This document shows, piece by piece, positions 23,061 through 30,939 of a DNA stretch of 39,376 bases. Source of the DNA: Streptomyces sp. A 4/2 (GTDB lineage Bacteria; Actinomycetota; Actinomycetes; Streptomycetales; Streptomycetaceae). The notes under the pieces were generated by a model. It was not told where the DNA came from. It saw nothing but the letters and a program-made list of their open reading frames with translations, and searched no databases. The stretch spans positions 1-39,376 of the forward strand of contig NZ_CALNVW010000063.1 in NCBI RefSeq assembly GCF_940670765.1. Direction: 5' to 3'. A program made the translations under genes and the position numbers. How positions within the stretch are numbered: position 1 is the first letter of the stretch; every line of letters begins with the position of its first letter.

Positions 23061-25421
23061 ATGAGAGCATGGACACGCGGGTTCGCCGCCTTGTTGCTCG
23101 CCATGGCCGTGGCCGCGGCATCCGCCACCCCCGGCGTCGCAGATGCCAAGGAGCGGGCACCGAAGTTCGCCGGTGACCCCACCACGTTGGTCGACACCTC
23201 GATCGGCAACAACGGCGACGGGACGACGTTCCCGGGCGCCACCGTCCCGTTCGGCATGGTGCAGCTGAGCCCGGACACGCAGCTCAACCAGTACGCCTCC
23301 TACGACTACAAGCAGGACACGATCCTCGGCTTCAGCCATACGCACCTCTCGGGCGTCGGCTGTCAGACGATGGGCAACTTCCGCTTCATGCCGACCACCG
23401 GTGCGGTCACGTCGTCCGACCCGGCGCAGTACGGTGCGAAGTTCAGCCATGACAACGAAACCCGCGCGCCGGGTTACTACGGAGTGAAGTTCGACAACGG
23501 CATCCAGGCCGAGCTCTCCGCGACGCAGCGAACCGGCCAGCACCGCTACACGTACCCCGCCGGATCAGGCCCCGAGAACGTGCTCATCGAGACCGGCGAG
23601 AGCAACGGCAGCACCTATGCCGGTGACGTCCACGTCGTCGGCAACGACACCGTCGAAGGCTGGCTCCAGGGCGGCAACTTCTGCGGTGAGACCGGGAAGG
23701 AGCGCTACCGGATCTATTTCAGTGCCAAGTTCGACCGGAAGTTCTCAAGCTTCGGCACCTGGACCGACGGCACCATCACCCCGAACCAGCGCGACGCATC
23801 GCGCGGCACCAAGCGCGCCGGCGCCTATGCGACTTTCGACCCGGCCAAGGGCAAGCAGGTCGGCACCTCGGTGGGCCTGTCCTACACGTCGATCGGCGGC
23901 GCGCGCCTCAACCGCACGGCTGAGCAGCCGAAGTCGTTCGACAAGGCCCGCACCGCCGCGCACCGCACCTGGCAGGAGGAGCTGAACCGGATGCGCGTGG
24001 CCGGTGGCAGCACCGCCGACCAGCGCACGTACTACAGCGCGCTCTACCACTCGCTGCTGCACCCGTCGATCGGGTCCGACGTGGACAACCGCTACCGCGG
24101 CTTCGACGACCAAGTGCACCGCGCAGATTCCACGTACTACCAGATGTTCTCGCTCTGGGACACCTACCGCTCGCAGAACCAGTTGGTGGACCTGCTGAAC
24201 CCGGACAAGGCCACAGACATGGCCAAGTCGGTGCTGCACATCTATCAGGACGGCGGCTGGCTGCCGCGCTGGGCGCTCGGCAACAGCGAGACCAACGTGA
24301 TGAGCGGCGACCCCGTCACCCCGTGGATCGTCGACATCTACAACCGCGGCCTGCTCGACAAGCGCACCGCGAGCCAGCTCTTCGACGCGCTGTGGAAGAA
24401 CGTCAACGAGGTCCCCGCGGACCAGTCGATCTTCCGCGGCCGTGACGGTAACCCCACGTACGTCAAGAACGGCTGGGTCGGCTACCAGAACCTGCCCGGG
24501 TACAAGTACGGCGACAGCCGCCAGTCGGGCTCGGCCACACTGGAGTACTCGCTCGCCGACTGCGCGCTGTCCACGATGGCCGGCGGCCTCGGCTACAAGG
24601 ACAAGGCTGCGACGCTCGCCTCGCGCTGCGACAACTTCACCAAGCTGTGGGACCCCACCGTCACGTCGCAGGGTTTCTCCGGGTTCCCGGTTGCCAGGAA
24701 CGCGGACGGCTCCGTGGCCGGCGACCCCGATCCCGCCCAGGCCGGCGCGTTCCACGAGGGCACCGCGTGGCAGTACGAATGGCTCGCGCAGCAGGACCCG
24801 CAGACGCTCTTCGGGCTCATGGGCGGCCCCTCGCAGGCCGAGCAGCGGCTCGACAAGTTCTTCGACATGCCGACCGTGCTCACCGACCCGGCGAAGGCGG
24901 CTTCGGACTCGTGGGTGACCGGCGCGTACGACTACCACAACAACTTCGCGTTCAACCCCAACAACGAGCCCGACTTCCACGCACCGTGGATGTACACGTG
25001 GACGGGCGCACCGTGGAAGACCTCCGCCGTGCTGCGCGCGATGCGGACGCTCTTCACCGACAACGTGTACGGAATGCCCGGCAATGACGACCTCGGCGCC
25101 ACCTCCTCGCTGCTCGTCTTCGCCATGGCCGGCATCTTCGAGGCCCAGCCCGGCTCCGCCACCTACGTGATCACCGCGCCCATGTTCGAGAAGGTCGAGA
25201 TCCGGCCTGAACACGGACGCGCGATCAGCATCGACGCCCCGGGTGCCAACGCGTCGAAGCTCCAGTACGTGTCCTCCGTGGACACCGGCAAGGGGAAGGT
25301 GCGCCAGAGCTGGCTGTCCCACAAGGACCTGCTCCGTTCCGGCACGATCTCGATCAACCTCTCCGACAAGCCGACGAGTTGGGGAACCAACGCCGCTCCG
25401 CCGGCCATGGCCCGGCCCTGA
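23061..25421 (+). CDS. Secreted alpha-mannosidase, glycoside hydrolase family 92
   Basis: The 786-residue exported enzyme begins with a Sec signal peptide (about 1-28, ending near GVADA). The N-terminal beta domain shows the GH92 hallmark VDTSIGNNGDGTTFPGATV, then SPDTQ and LGFSHTHLSGVGC. The alpha-helical catalytic domain contains GNSETNVMSGDP, GYQNLPGYKYGD, FHEGTAWQYEW and PNNEPDFHAPWMYTW, and ends with TAPMFEKVEI. GH92 enzymes are calcium-dependent exo-alpha-mannosidases that invert configuration and trim yeast mannan or N-glycans; linkage preference cannot be read here. ATG 23061 is set by AGGAAGG 7 bp upstream and by the signal peptide. Control by a distant LacI-type repressor is suggested by the operator before it, and a terminator follows at once, so it is a single-gene unit. 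Confidence 0.93.
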   Translation: MRAWTRGFAALLLAMAVAAASATPGVADAKERAPKFAGDPTTLVDTSIGNNGDGTTFPGATVPFGMVQLSPDTQLNQYASYDYKQDTILGFSHTHLSGVGCQTMGNFRFMPTTGAVTSSDPAQYGAKFSHDNETRAPGYYGVKFDNGIQAELSATQRTGQHRYTYPAGSGPENVLIETGESNGSTYAGDVHVVGNDTVEGWLQGGNFCGETGKERYRIYFSAKFDRKFSSFGTWTDGTITPNQRDASRGTKRAGAYATFDPAKGKQVGTSVGLSYTSIGGARLNRTAEQPKSFDKARTAAHRTWQEELNRMRVAGGSTADQRTYYSALYHSLLHPSIGSDVDNRYRGFDDQVHRADSTYYQMFSLWDTYRSQNQLVDLLNPDKATDMAKSVLHIYQDGGWLPRWALGNSETNVMSGDPVTPWIVDIYNRGLLDKRTASQLFDALWKNVNEVPADQSIFRGRDGNPTYVKNGWVGYQNLPGYKYGDSRQSGSATLEYSLADCALSTMAGGLGYKDKAATLASRCDNFTKLWDPTVTSQGFSGFPVARNADGSVAGDPDPAQAGAFHEGTAWQYEWLAQQDPQTLFGLMGGPSQAEQRLDKFFDMPTVLTDPAKAASDSWVTGAYDYHNNFAFNPNNEPDFHAPWMYTWTGAPWKTSAVLRAMRTLFTDNVYGMPGNDDLGATSSLLVFAMAGIFEAQPGSATYVITAPMFEKVEIRPEHGRAISIDAPGANASKLQYVSSVDTGKGKVRQSWLSHKDLLRSGTISINLSDKPTSWGTNAAPPAMARP

Positions 25422-25427
25422 GGCTCC

Positions 25428-25461
25428 GGGGTGCGGTCCCTCCCGCGAGGGGCCGCACCCC
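25428..25461 (+). terminator. Terminator of the GH92 gene
   Basis: A 15-bp stem (25428-25442 with 25447-25461, one G-U pair) closes a 4-nt loop and starts 6 bp after the GH92 stop codon. GC-rich, no T-tract. Confidence 0.85.
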
Positions 25462-25553
25462 GTTCGACGCGCCGTCAACGACGGGTGGAGCGGCTCAGCG
25501 ACTTCGACCCGCGACGAGGTGCCGCGGCGCGGGCGGGACTTTCAGGACACGCC

Positions 25554-26036
25554 CTACCGCCGTCCGCTGTGTCCGTCGGAGCCGTGGACGGTTTCGGTCT
25601 CCCCGCGGGCGTGTGCGCTGCCGGGGTTGGTGGAGGTCGGCGCGCTGCTGCCGGTGTAGGAGGGGAGGTCGGCCACCAGCTTGGTGAGGGCCGGGTCGCC
25701 CGCGTAGCGTCGCGCGTGCAGGTCGGCGATCTTCTGGGCGATGTCGGGGTCGTCGCTGTCGGTGGTGTCGTAGGAGACGAAGGACTCCAGCAGCGGCAGG
25801 CCGATCCGGTCGGTGTGGGCGTGTGAGGGCGCCATCAGGTACTCCCCGTACCCGTCGAGGTCCTCTATGAGGAAGACGGCGCCGTACTCGAACTCGCCGC
25901 CGATGTCTCTGCCGACGACGTACCGTGCGACCGCGTCGATCGACTCGCCCTGGTTGCGCAGGCTTGCGAGGGCCTCCTCGCGCTGGTGGGCGGTGGCAGT
26001 GGTCTTGAAGGTGAAGCGGTTGTGGTGATAGATCAT
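25554..26036 (-). CDS. Dabb family (stress-responsive A/B barrel) protein
   Basis: The 160-residue protein begins with the Dabb pattern MIYHHNRFTFKTTATAHQRE, followed by YVVGRDIGGEFEYGAVFLIEDLDGYGEYL and HxxRIGLPLLESFVSYD-like strands of a dimeric ferredoxin-like alpha/beta barrel. Family members include stress-induced proteins and small cyclases or oxygenases; the reaction, if any, is unknown. The last 40 residues are polar and probably disordered. Its ATG overlaps the stop of the tetR gene upstream (ATGA at 26033-26036), so the regulator and this protein are made together, and the protein may be part of the response that TetR controls. Confidence 0.85.
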   Translation of the reverse strand: MIYHHNRFTFKTTATAHQREEALASLRNQGESIDAVARYVVGRDIGGEFEYGAVFLIEDLDGYGEYLMAPSHAHTDRIGLPLLESFVSYDTTDSDDPDIAQKIADLHARRYAGDPALTKLVADLPSYTGSSAPTSTNPGSAHARGETETVHGSDGHSGRR

Positions 26037-26668
26037 TTCTCTCCCTCGGCGGTCTGCGGGCGGCCTTCGGGGTTCGTGGCCGAGGCTGACCAGTGGTCGA
26101 GCAGCGCCGTCACCGCTTGGCCGGCCAGGCGCAGGGCGCGGTCGAAGCCGATGTCCTCGATCGACCCGATGCTCGCGAGGCCGTGCAGCGTGCCCCACAG
26201 CAGGTCGCAGGCGTCCTCGACGCTGGGGGGCTCGGCTGCGGTCTCGGCCGCCCACGCGCCGATGAGCTGCCTGGTGAAGGTGATCACGTCGGCGGCGGCG
26301 GCGCGGCGGGTGGAGGCGTCGACGTCCGTGCCGGGTGCGCCCGAGATGAGTTGGTACAGGCTGGGTCGGGACCGGGCGAACTCCAGGTATGCGGTCGCCG
26401 CCAAGTGCGGGCCCCGTGATGCCGGTTCGCCGGCCACCGCGGCCCGCATCCGCTCCGCCAACTCGCCGTTGGCCTGCCCCAGCAGCGTGTGCAGTACGGC
26501 CTCTTTGCTCGGGAAGTGCTGGTAGATCACCGGCGTGCTGTAGCCGATCTCGGCGGCGATCCGCCGGATGGTCACCGCTCGCCAGCCCTCGGCCTCGGCC
26601 ATCCGGCCCGCTGTCTCCAGGATCTCGGCGAACGTCCGCCGACGTACTGCTTCCCGCTTCCCCACCAC
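26033..26668 (-). CDS. TetR family transcriptional regulator
   Basis: The 211-residue regulator has a TetR helix-turn-helix at about residues 12-58, with RRIAAEIGYSTPVIYQHFPSKEAVL, and a C-terminal effector domain of the WHG type (for example SRPSLYQLISGAPG). It precedes and overlaps the Dabb gene. Two tandem palindromes at 26674-26705 lie directly before the start, indicating autoregulation. AGGAG at 26672-26676 is only 3 bp from the first GTG (26668) but 6 bp from the second (26665), so translation may start at the second, giving 210 residues. The inducer is unknown. Confidence 0.92.
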   Translation of the reverse strand: MVGKREAVRRRTFAEILETAGRMAEAEGWRAVTIRRIAAEIGYSTPVIYQHFPSKEAVLHTLLGQANGELAERMRAAVAGEPASRGPHLAATAYLEFARSRPSLYQLISGAPGTDVDASTRRAAAADVITFTRQLIGAWAAETAAEPPSVEDACDLLWGTLHGLASIGSIEDIGFDRALRLAGQAVTALLDHWSASATNPEGRPQTAEGEK

Positions 26669-26673
26669 GAACT

Positions 26674-26705
26674 CCTAACGGCGTCAGGATATCTAACGTC
26701 GTTAG
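26674..26705. promoter_or_regulatory. Tandem TetR operators
   Basis: CTAACGTCGTTAG (26693-26705) is a perfect 13-bp palindrome and CTAACGGCGTCAG (26674-26686) is the same with one mismatch; their centres are 19 bp apart. The inner site overlaps the tetR ribosome site. A dimer of the adjacent TetR protein on each site would shut off its own transcript. Confidence 0.75.
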
Positions 26706-26781
26706 TATTTCTGCGCGTTCCCGAACCCGTCAAGCCGGCCCGGCTCAGGTGGAACCGGTTGAAGCGACGCCAGACCGAGGC

Positions 26782-26830
26782 GCAACCCTTGGGTTGCACC
26801 TTGGAGGTCGATGTGCAACTCTTGGGTTGC
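26782..26830. promoter_or_regulatory. Tandem operators of the SRPBCC-ArsR operon
   Basis: GCAACCCTTGGGTTGC (26782-26797) and GCAACTCTTGGGTTGC (26815-26830) differ by one base and start 33 bp apart, about three helical turns. Each is an inverted repeat with 7-bp arms around TT, the second with one mismatch. They end 29 bp before the SRPBCC start. The ArsR protein of the operon is the likely ligand. Confidence 0.8.
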
Positions 26831-26859
26831 ATCCGATGGTGACGATGAAGGAGTCCCTC

Positions 26860-27306
26860 ATGAGCGAGGACCGGATCGAACGCGAAACCCTGATTGCGGC
26901 ACCCCTGGAGCTGGTTTGGTCGCTGGTGGCCCAACCCGGGTTCTGGGTGGCCGACAAAGCGAGCCTGCCCGGCACCGTGGCCAAGGAGGGCGAGTCGATG
27001 GTGGCGAGGAACGCCGAGCACGGCGACTTCCCGGTGCGTGTGGAGAAGGTCGAGCCGCCGATGTACCTGGCATACCGCTGGACCAGCGCGTTCCCCGGAG
27101 AAGAACTGCGCGAGAACAACAGCACCCTCGTGGAGTTCACACTGACCCAGGAAGGCTCCCAGACGAGGCTCCGCGTCGTCGAGAGCGGGTTCGCGGCGCT
27201 GGCCGGGTCCGAGGAGCTGCGCAGTCAGAACCTGAAGGACCACAGTGAAGGCTGGCCCCTGGAGCTCGACGCGCTCAAGACACGCGCCGAACAGCCCGCC
27301 ACGTGA
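26860..27306 (+). CDS. SRPBCC (AHSA1-like) domain protein
   Basis: The 148-residue protein is a single START/AHSA1-type helix-grip domain with a large hydrophobic cavity. It opens with IERETLIAAPLELVWSLVAQPGFWV, followed by VEKVEPPMYLAYRWTSAFPGEE and the long C-terminal helix HSEGWPLELDALKTR that covers the cavity. Proteins of this type encoded next to an ArsR regulator usually bind a small hydrophobic ligand or modulate the regulator; the exact role is not known. AAGGAG at 26848-26853 sets ATG 26860. The stop overlaps the arsR start (GTGA at 27303-27306). Confidence 0.9.
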   Translation: MSEDRIERETLIAAPLELVWSLVAQPGFWVADKASLPGTVAKEGESMVARNAEHGDFPVRVEKVEPPMYLAYRWTSAFPGEELRENNSTLVEFTLTQEGSQTRLRVVESGFAALAGSEELRSQNLKDHSEGWPLELDALKTRAEQPAT

Positions 27307-27671
27307 CGGAAGAACCTCCCGGCGCCGCCGAGGTCGTCGACAGCGTCCTCGGTGCGCTGGCCGACCCGACGCGACGTCAGCTGCTTGATCTGCTGGCCGC
27401 ACAGGGTGAGGCCACTGCCACGACGCTCGCCGAACGGCTTCCCGTCTCGCGCCAGGCGGTGGTCAAGCACCTCGCCGTCCTGGACGCCGCCGGGCTGGTT
27501 TCCGGCGGCCGGGTCGGACGCGAGGTGCGGTACGCGGTGCGGCCCGCGGGGCTGGACACGACGGCACGGTGGATGGCCTCGCTCGCGGCCCACTGGGACC
27601 GGCGGTTGGCGAACATCAAACGCGTCGCTGAGGCAGCGGAGCAGGATTCGAGTTCGACACGCCCCGACTGA
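27303..27671 (+). CDS. ArsR family transcriptional regulator
   Basis: The 122-residue winged-helix protein has the ArsR core ALADPTRRQLLDLLAAQGEATATTLAERLPVSRQAVVKHLAVLDAAGLV (about 18-66) and wing GREVRYAVR. None of the Cys metal-binding motifs of metal sensors is present, in keeping with the SdpR/PagR-like group that is paired with SRPBCC proteins. It is translated in overlap with the SRPBCC gene. The duplicated palindrome upstream of the operon is its probable operator. Confidence 0.93.
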   Translation: MTEEPPGAAEVVDSVLGALADPTRRQLLDLLAAQGEATATTLAERLPVSRQAVVKHLAVLDAAGLVSGGRVGREVRYAVRPAGLDTTARWMASLAAHWDRRLANIKRVAEAAEQDSSSTRPD

Positions 27672-27682
27672 AGGGAAGCACT

Positions 27683-28165
27683 ATGGACACGACAGTACTT
27701 CGCAGTGCCTACGACAGGTTGCTCGATGCGGCGGCCATTCCCGACCTCGGCGACGCGGACGATGGAGGATGGAACGCCGACCAGATATTGGCTCATCTCC
27801 TCAGCGTCGACGCCTCGATCGCAGCGGTTGCTCTGGGCGTTGTCGCCGGCTCGCGGCCCACCTTCGACAACCGGATCTCCCTCGACAGCTGGAATCTTGA
27901 CCGGATCATCGGCGAGCATTCAGGCCGGGCGGATCTGATTGATCATGTCCGGAGCCAGGCCACCGTCCTGTGCGACATCGCCGATCAGCTCAACGAGGAA
28001 GCCGCCTCGGTTCTGGTGCCGTCGCTCCTCCTGTCCAACGACGCACTCGTGCTGGACCAGCCGGTTCCGTTGGCAAGCCTCATCGATGGCCTCGCCGAAG
28101 ACCACGTGCCTGTGCATACGCAACAGCTCCTCGATCTTCGCGTCGCCGTCCCTGGACACGCCTGA
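27683..28165 (+). CDS. DinB-like four-helix protein
   Basis: The 160-residue all-helical protein is of the DinB/mycothiol-dependent (MDMPI N-terminal) superfamily. Typical parts are the first helix (TTVLRSAYDRLLDAAA), W-NADQILAHLLSVD with H38 as one metal ligand, and DHVPVHTQQLLDLR near the end with two further His. Members are metal-dependent transferases or isomerases that often use mycothiol in actinomycetes. It lies 11 bp after the arsR stop, with AAGGGA nearby, so it is probably the third gene of the SRPBCC-ArsR operon. Substrate unknown. Confidence 0.75.
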   Translation: MDTTVLRSAYDRLLDAAAIPDLGDADDGGWNADQILAHLLSVDASIAAVALGVVAGSRPTFDNRISLDSWNLDRIIGEHSGRADLIDHVRSQATVLCDIADQLNEEAASVLVPSLLLSNDALVLDQPVPLASLIDGLAEDHVPVHTQQLLDLRVAVPGHA

Positions 28166-28288
28166 AGGCGGCGAACGACGCCGACCACGCTCGCCGCTCA
28201 AACTTCGATGAGACGAACCCACCTGTCACCAGGATTCGGTGAGAACGGCCCTTCGTCGAGACGGCACAGCCGCTCAGTATGCGACGCA

Positions 28289-28335
28289 GTGAGAATCCGA
28301 CAGCACGAACGAGAACGAGTGAGAATCTGACAGCA
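28289..28335 (+). repeat. Direct repeat GTGAGAATCYGACAGCA
   Basis: The 17-bp word GTGAGAATC(C/T)GACAGCA occurs at 28289-28305 and 28319-28335, a 30-bp period. The element is AT-richer than its surroundings. It could be the end of a degraded mobile element or a binding site; I cannot decide from sequence alone. Confidence 0.55.
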
Positions 28336-28542
28336 TCAATGCGACAGGACAACTCCCGGGACAGCACTCTCCACGAACATGACCGGCTCAAACGTCAAGG
28401 AGAAAGCTCGATCCGGGAACCGCCCCATCGGAGCGGCTGAGACCATCCACCCCAGGCGCTATCTGATCACCCGGACAGGACTGACCCCTTGGGATCAGTC
28501 ATCTGGAACTCAAGCCGCCCGAGGGCCTCGTCCTGTCGCTGA

Positions 28543-28568
28543 GGACCTGCTCCGGTCGGAGCAGGTCC
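28543..28568 (-). terminator. Terminator of the GH27 gene
   Basis: GGACCTGCTCC (28543-28553) and GGAGCAGGTCC (28558-28568) form an 11-bp perfect stem with loop GGTC (GACC on the transcript), 6 bp after the alpha-galactosidase stop codon on the minus strand. Confidence 0.85.
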
Positions 28569-28574
28569 GGTCCG

Positions 28575-30815
28575 CTACTGTGCCGTGATCGCGAAGATGT
28601 GCAGGGCATCCTCGTCAGGGAGAGTCACCGTGCGGATCGTCTTGCCCGCATCGAGCGGTACGGAGTTCCCGAACAGCTTGTAGCCGCCGCCGAAGTTGGC
28701 GGGTCCCTGCGGTGTGTTGCGGTGATCGGTCGTGGCGACCGTCGTGGCTCCGTACTCGGTGCCCGCCGTGCAGCACCAGTTGGGCAGCCCGAGATCACCA
28801 CTGCCGGTGGTGCCGTCGGTGTACGTGACAGTCACCTTGCCCTCCGCGGCACCTGCCTCGGCGCCCAGGAACCACAGCTTCGACCCGCTGCCCGCCATGG
28901 TGATCACCTGACCCGCTGCGGTCACGTTGTCCGGTGCGCCGGGTGCTGCCTTCGGGAACGTCCAGCTGACGCCGTCCTTGGTGACCGTGCCTCCCGGTGT
29001 CACACCCGCGGTGGCCAGTGCCTGGGCGGAGTAGCTGTCACCGCCGCCGTCGAAATTGCCCAGCGTGTAGTTGCCGTCCGCCGGCGGGGCGTCCTCACTG
29101 GTGACACCGACATTGTTGAAAGCGTCCGCCAGAGCGGGATAGGGCACGACCGACACGACGGAACCCTGTCCTGTCGTGCGGGACTCGCCGGCGGATCCTG
29201 CGCGGTACCGGGCAGTTGCGCTCAGCGTGACGGTCGTCGTCCCGGGCTTCATCTCCGGGCCCTTCACCGTGAAGCTCGCTCCGGCCGAGCCACCGGGAGC
29301 GATGCGGCCGAGCCGTGCCTTCGACGGGCTGACCGACCACCCCTGCGGCACGTCGACTTCGAGCGTGGCCGAGGAGAGTCCACCGGGCCCGTGGTCGGCC
29401 AGGCCGACCTGCCAGGTCGAGGACGTCCCGTCACCTCCCGTCCGCTTCCAGGTGACCGCGGTGGCCGGCGGCACCTTGTGCGCCTGCCCGGCGTGTATCC
29501 GGTACAGGACGGTGCCATGAGCGGGGACATTCGCCGCGATGGTGCCCGTGGACTGTGTTGTCCGCTTCGACCAGAGGTCCTTCAGCAGATAGGAGGAGCC
29601 CTTCGGGAGCCCGGCCTCGGCCGCCGTGGTCGTGATGGTCTGTGCCTGGTCCGAGGAGTTGAAGAGTGCCACGGCCCTGTCCCCGCCGCTGAGCTTCTTC
29701 GACAGCACGTCATAGCCGTCGCCCTGCTGGACGATGCGGCCCTGCAGACCTGTCGGATCCTGGTCGACCGCGATGACGTCACGGTTGCCGAGAACGGACA
29801 GGGCGTCAGGGGACGCCTTGGCCAGATCGGTACTGGAGATCAGCGGCGCGGCCATCACCGACCACAGTGACATCTGGCTGCGGATCTCGTCGCCGGTCAG
29901 CCGGGACTGACCGGCGAGCAGGAAGTCGGGGTCGTTCCAGCGGCCGGGGCTCTGCAGGTCGGCGAGGGGCACGTTGTAGCCGTAGTTGTACTTGATCGAC
30001 GACCACTTGGAACTCGCCGAGGCCGACTCCATCGCTACGTCGGCGCCCTCCCGCCACAGATTGCCCACCTGGGCCGACCAGCCGATGACGTCGTGCCAGT
30101 CCTTCTCGCCCTCGAAGTACGCGGGGGCAGAGACGGAGAAGGTGATGGGCCTTCCGGTGCGCAGGAGAGCCTTGCTCATATCGCCGTAGAGCGAGTGGTA
30201 GACCTCGTCGAGTGTCTGGCTGTCGCTCTCGGGCACGTTGCAGCCGTCGAGCTTCAGATAGTCGACGCGCCATCGGGCGAAGAGGTCGGCGTCCTGCTGG
30301 ATGTGGCCGTACGAGCCGGGATATCCACCGCAGGTCGCGGTGCCGGCGTCCTCGTAGATGCCGAACTTCAGCCCCATCGCGTGCAGTTGTTCACCGATGT
30401 AGACCATTCCGTGCGGGAAGCGGTCGGGGTCGGGGACCAGGTCGCCGTCGGTGTTTCTGCTGTGTGTCATCCAGCAGTCGTCGGTGGTGACCGTGTCGTA
30501 GCCCTTGGCGGCGAGACCGGAGGAGACCAGGGCCCGGGCGTTGGACAGGACGGTGGCCTCGTCGATGTCGCAGCCGTAGTAGGACCAGTTGTTCCAGCCC
30601 ATGGGCGGGGTGGGGGCAAGATTCGGGTAGGAGCTCTCCGAAGCACCGGGGCTTCCCGCACTCTGCGCGGGAACCGAGGTGTCCACCGCCGCAGCAGCGG
30701 ACGGGCCGGCGAGCCCGCCGAGGGCGAGTGCGGTGGCCGTCGCCAGGGCGTACAGGCTCCGTCGCAGGGATGCAGGGATCGGGGTCGTTCTCGCGGACAA
30801 GGCGTCTCCCGTCAT
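28575..30815 (-). CDS. Secreted alpha-galactosidase, glycoside hydrolase family 27
   Basis: The 746-residue exported enzyme has a signal peptide at residues 1-43 (SLRRSLYALATATALALGG, ending in SAAAA). The GH27 barrel (about 62-335) opens with LAPTPPMGWNNWSYYGC and carries the nucleophile D190 in YLKLDGC. The likely acid/base is D259 in NLWREGADV, and WNDPDFLLAG follows. A C-terminal beta domain of the melibiase type (to about 415) precedes a NEW3-like module (about 425-510) and a 200-residue C-terminal region ending in DALHIFAITAQ, probably carbohydrate-binding. The enzyme should release terminal alpha-galactose from plant or microbial glycans. ATG 30815 begins the signal peptide. It stands alone with its own terminator. 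Confidence 0.92.
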   Translation of the reverse strand: MTGDALSARTTPIPASLRRSLYALATATALALGGLAGPSAAAAVDTSVPAQSAGSPGASESSYPNLAPTPPMGWNNWSYYGCDIDEATVLSNARALVSSGLAAKGYDTVTTDDCWMTHSRNTDGDLVPDPDRFPHGMVYIGEQLHAMGLKFGIYEDAGTATCGGYPGSYGHIQQDADLFARWRVDYLKLDGCNVPESDSQTLDEVYHSLYGDMSKALLRTGRPITFSVSAPAYFEGEKDWHDVIGWSAQVGNLWREGADVAMESASASSKWSSIKYNYGYNVPLADLQSPGRWNDPDFLLAGQSRLTGDEIRSQMSLWSVMAAPLISSTDLAKASPDALSVLGNRDVIAVDQDPTGLQGRIVQQGDGYDVLSKKLSGGDRAVALFNSSDQAQTITTTAAEAGLPKGSSYLLKDLWSKRTTQSTGTIAANVPAHGTVLYRIHAGQAHKVPPATAVTWKRTGGDGTSSTWQVGLADHGPGGLSSATLEVDVPQGWSVSPSKARLGRIAPGGSAGASFTVKGPEMKPGTTTVTLSATARYRAGSAGESRTTGQGSVVSVVPYPALADAFNNVGVTSEDAPPADGNYTLGNFDGGGDSYSAQALATAGVTPGGTVTKDGVSWTFPKAAPGAPDNVTAAGQVITMAGSGSKLWFLGAEAGAAEGKVTVTYTDGTTGSGDLGLPNWCCTAGTEYGATTVATTDHRNTPQGPANFGGGYKLFGNSVPLDAGKTIRTVTLPDEDALHIFAITAQ

Positions 30816-30872
30816 CGAGCGCGCCTCAGTGACGGCGCGATGGCCAACACCGTGCCCCTGTAGGTTCATTTG

Positions 30873-30909
30873 TGCAAGATGCCATCGATTTTCTTGCATG
30901 AAAAGTCAA
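30873..30909 (-). promoter_or_regulatory. Inverted repeat and -35 box upstream of the GH27 gene
   Basis: TGCAAGA (30873-30879) and TCTTGCA (30892-30898) are perfect 7-bp arms separated by 12 bp. TTGACT (30909-30904 on the minus strand) is a good -35 box just upstream, though no good -10 is seen. A repressor on the repeat would cover the promoter. The site lies between the old Rieske gene and the GH27 start. Confidence 0.45.
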
Positions 30910-30939
30910 CTTGGCAGTCCAGGGCCGGAGCGCGATCAG

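Larger units (their letters stand above)
28166..28574. other. Intergenic region with repeats, no gene seen
   Basis: No protein-like frame is visible on either strand. The segment contains the 30-bp-spaced repeat at 28289-28335 and the terminator of the alpha-galactosidase gene at 28543-28568. GTGAGAA occurs a further time at 28239-28245. It may be a scar of an old insertion. Confidence 0.45.
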
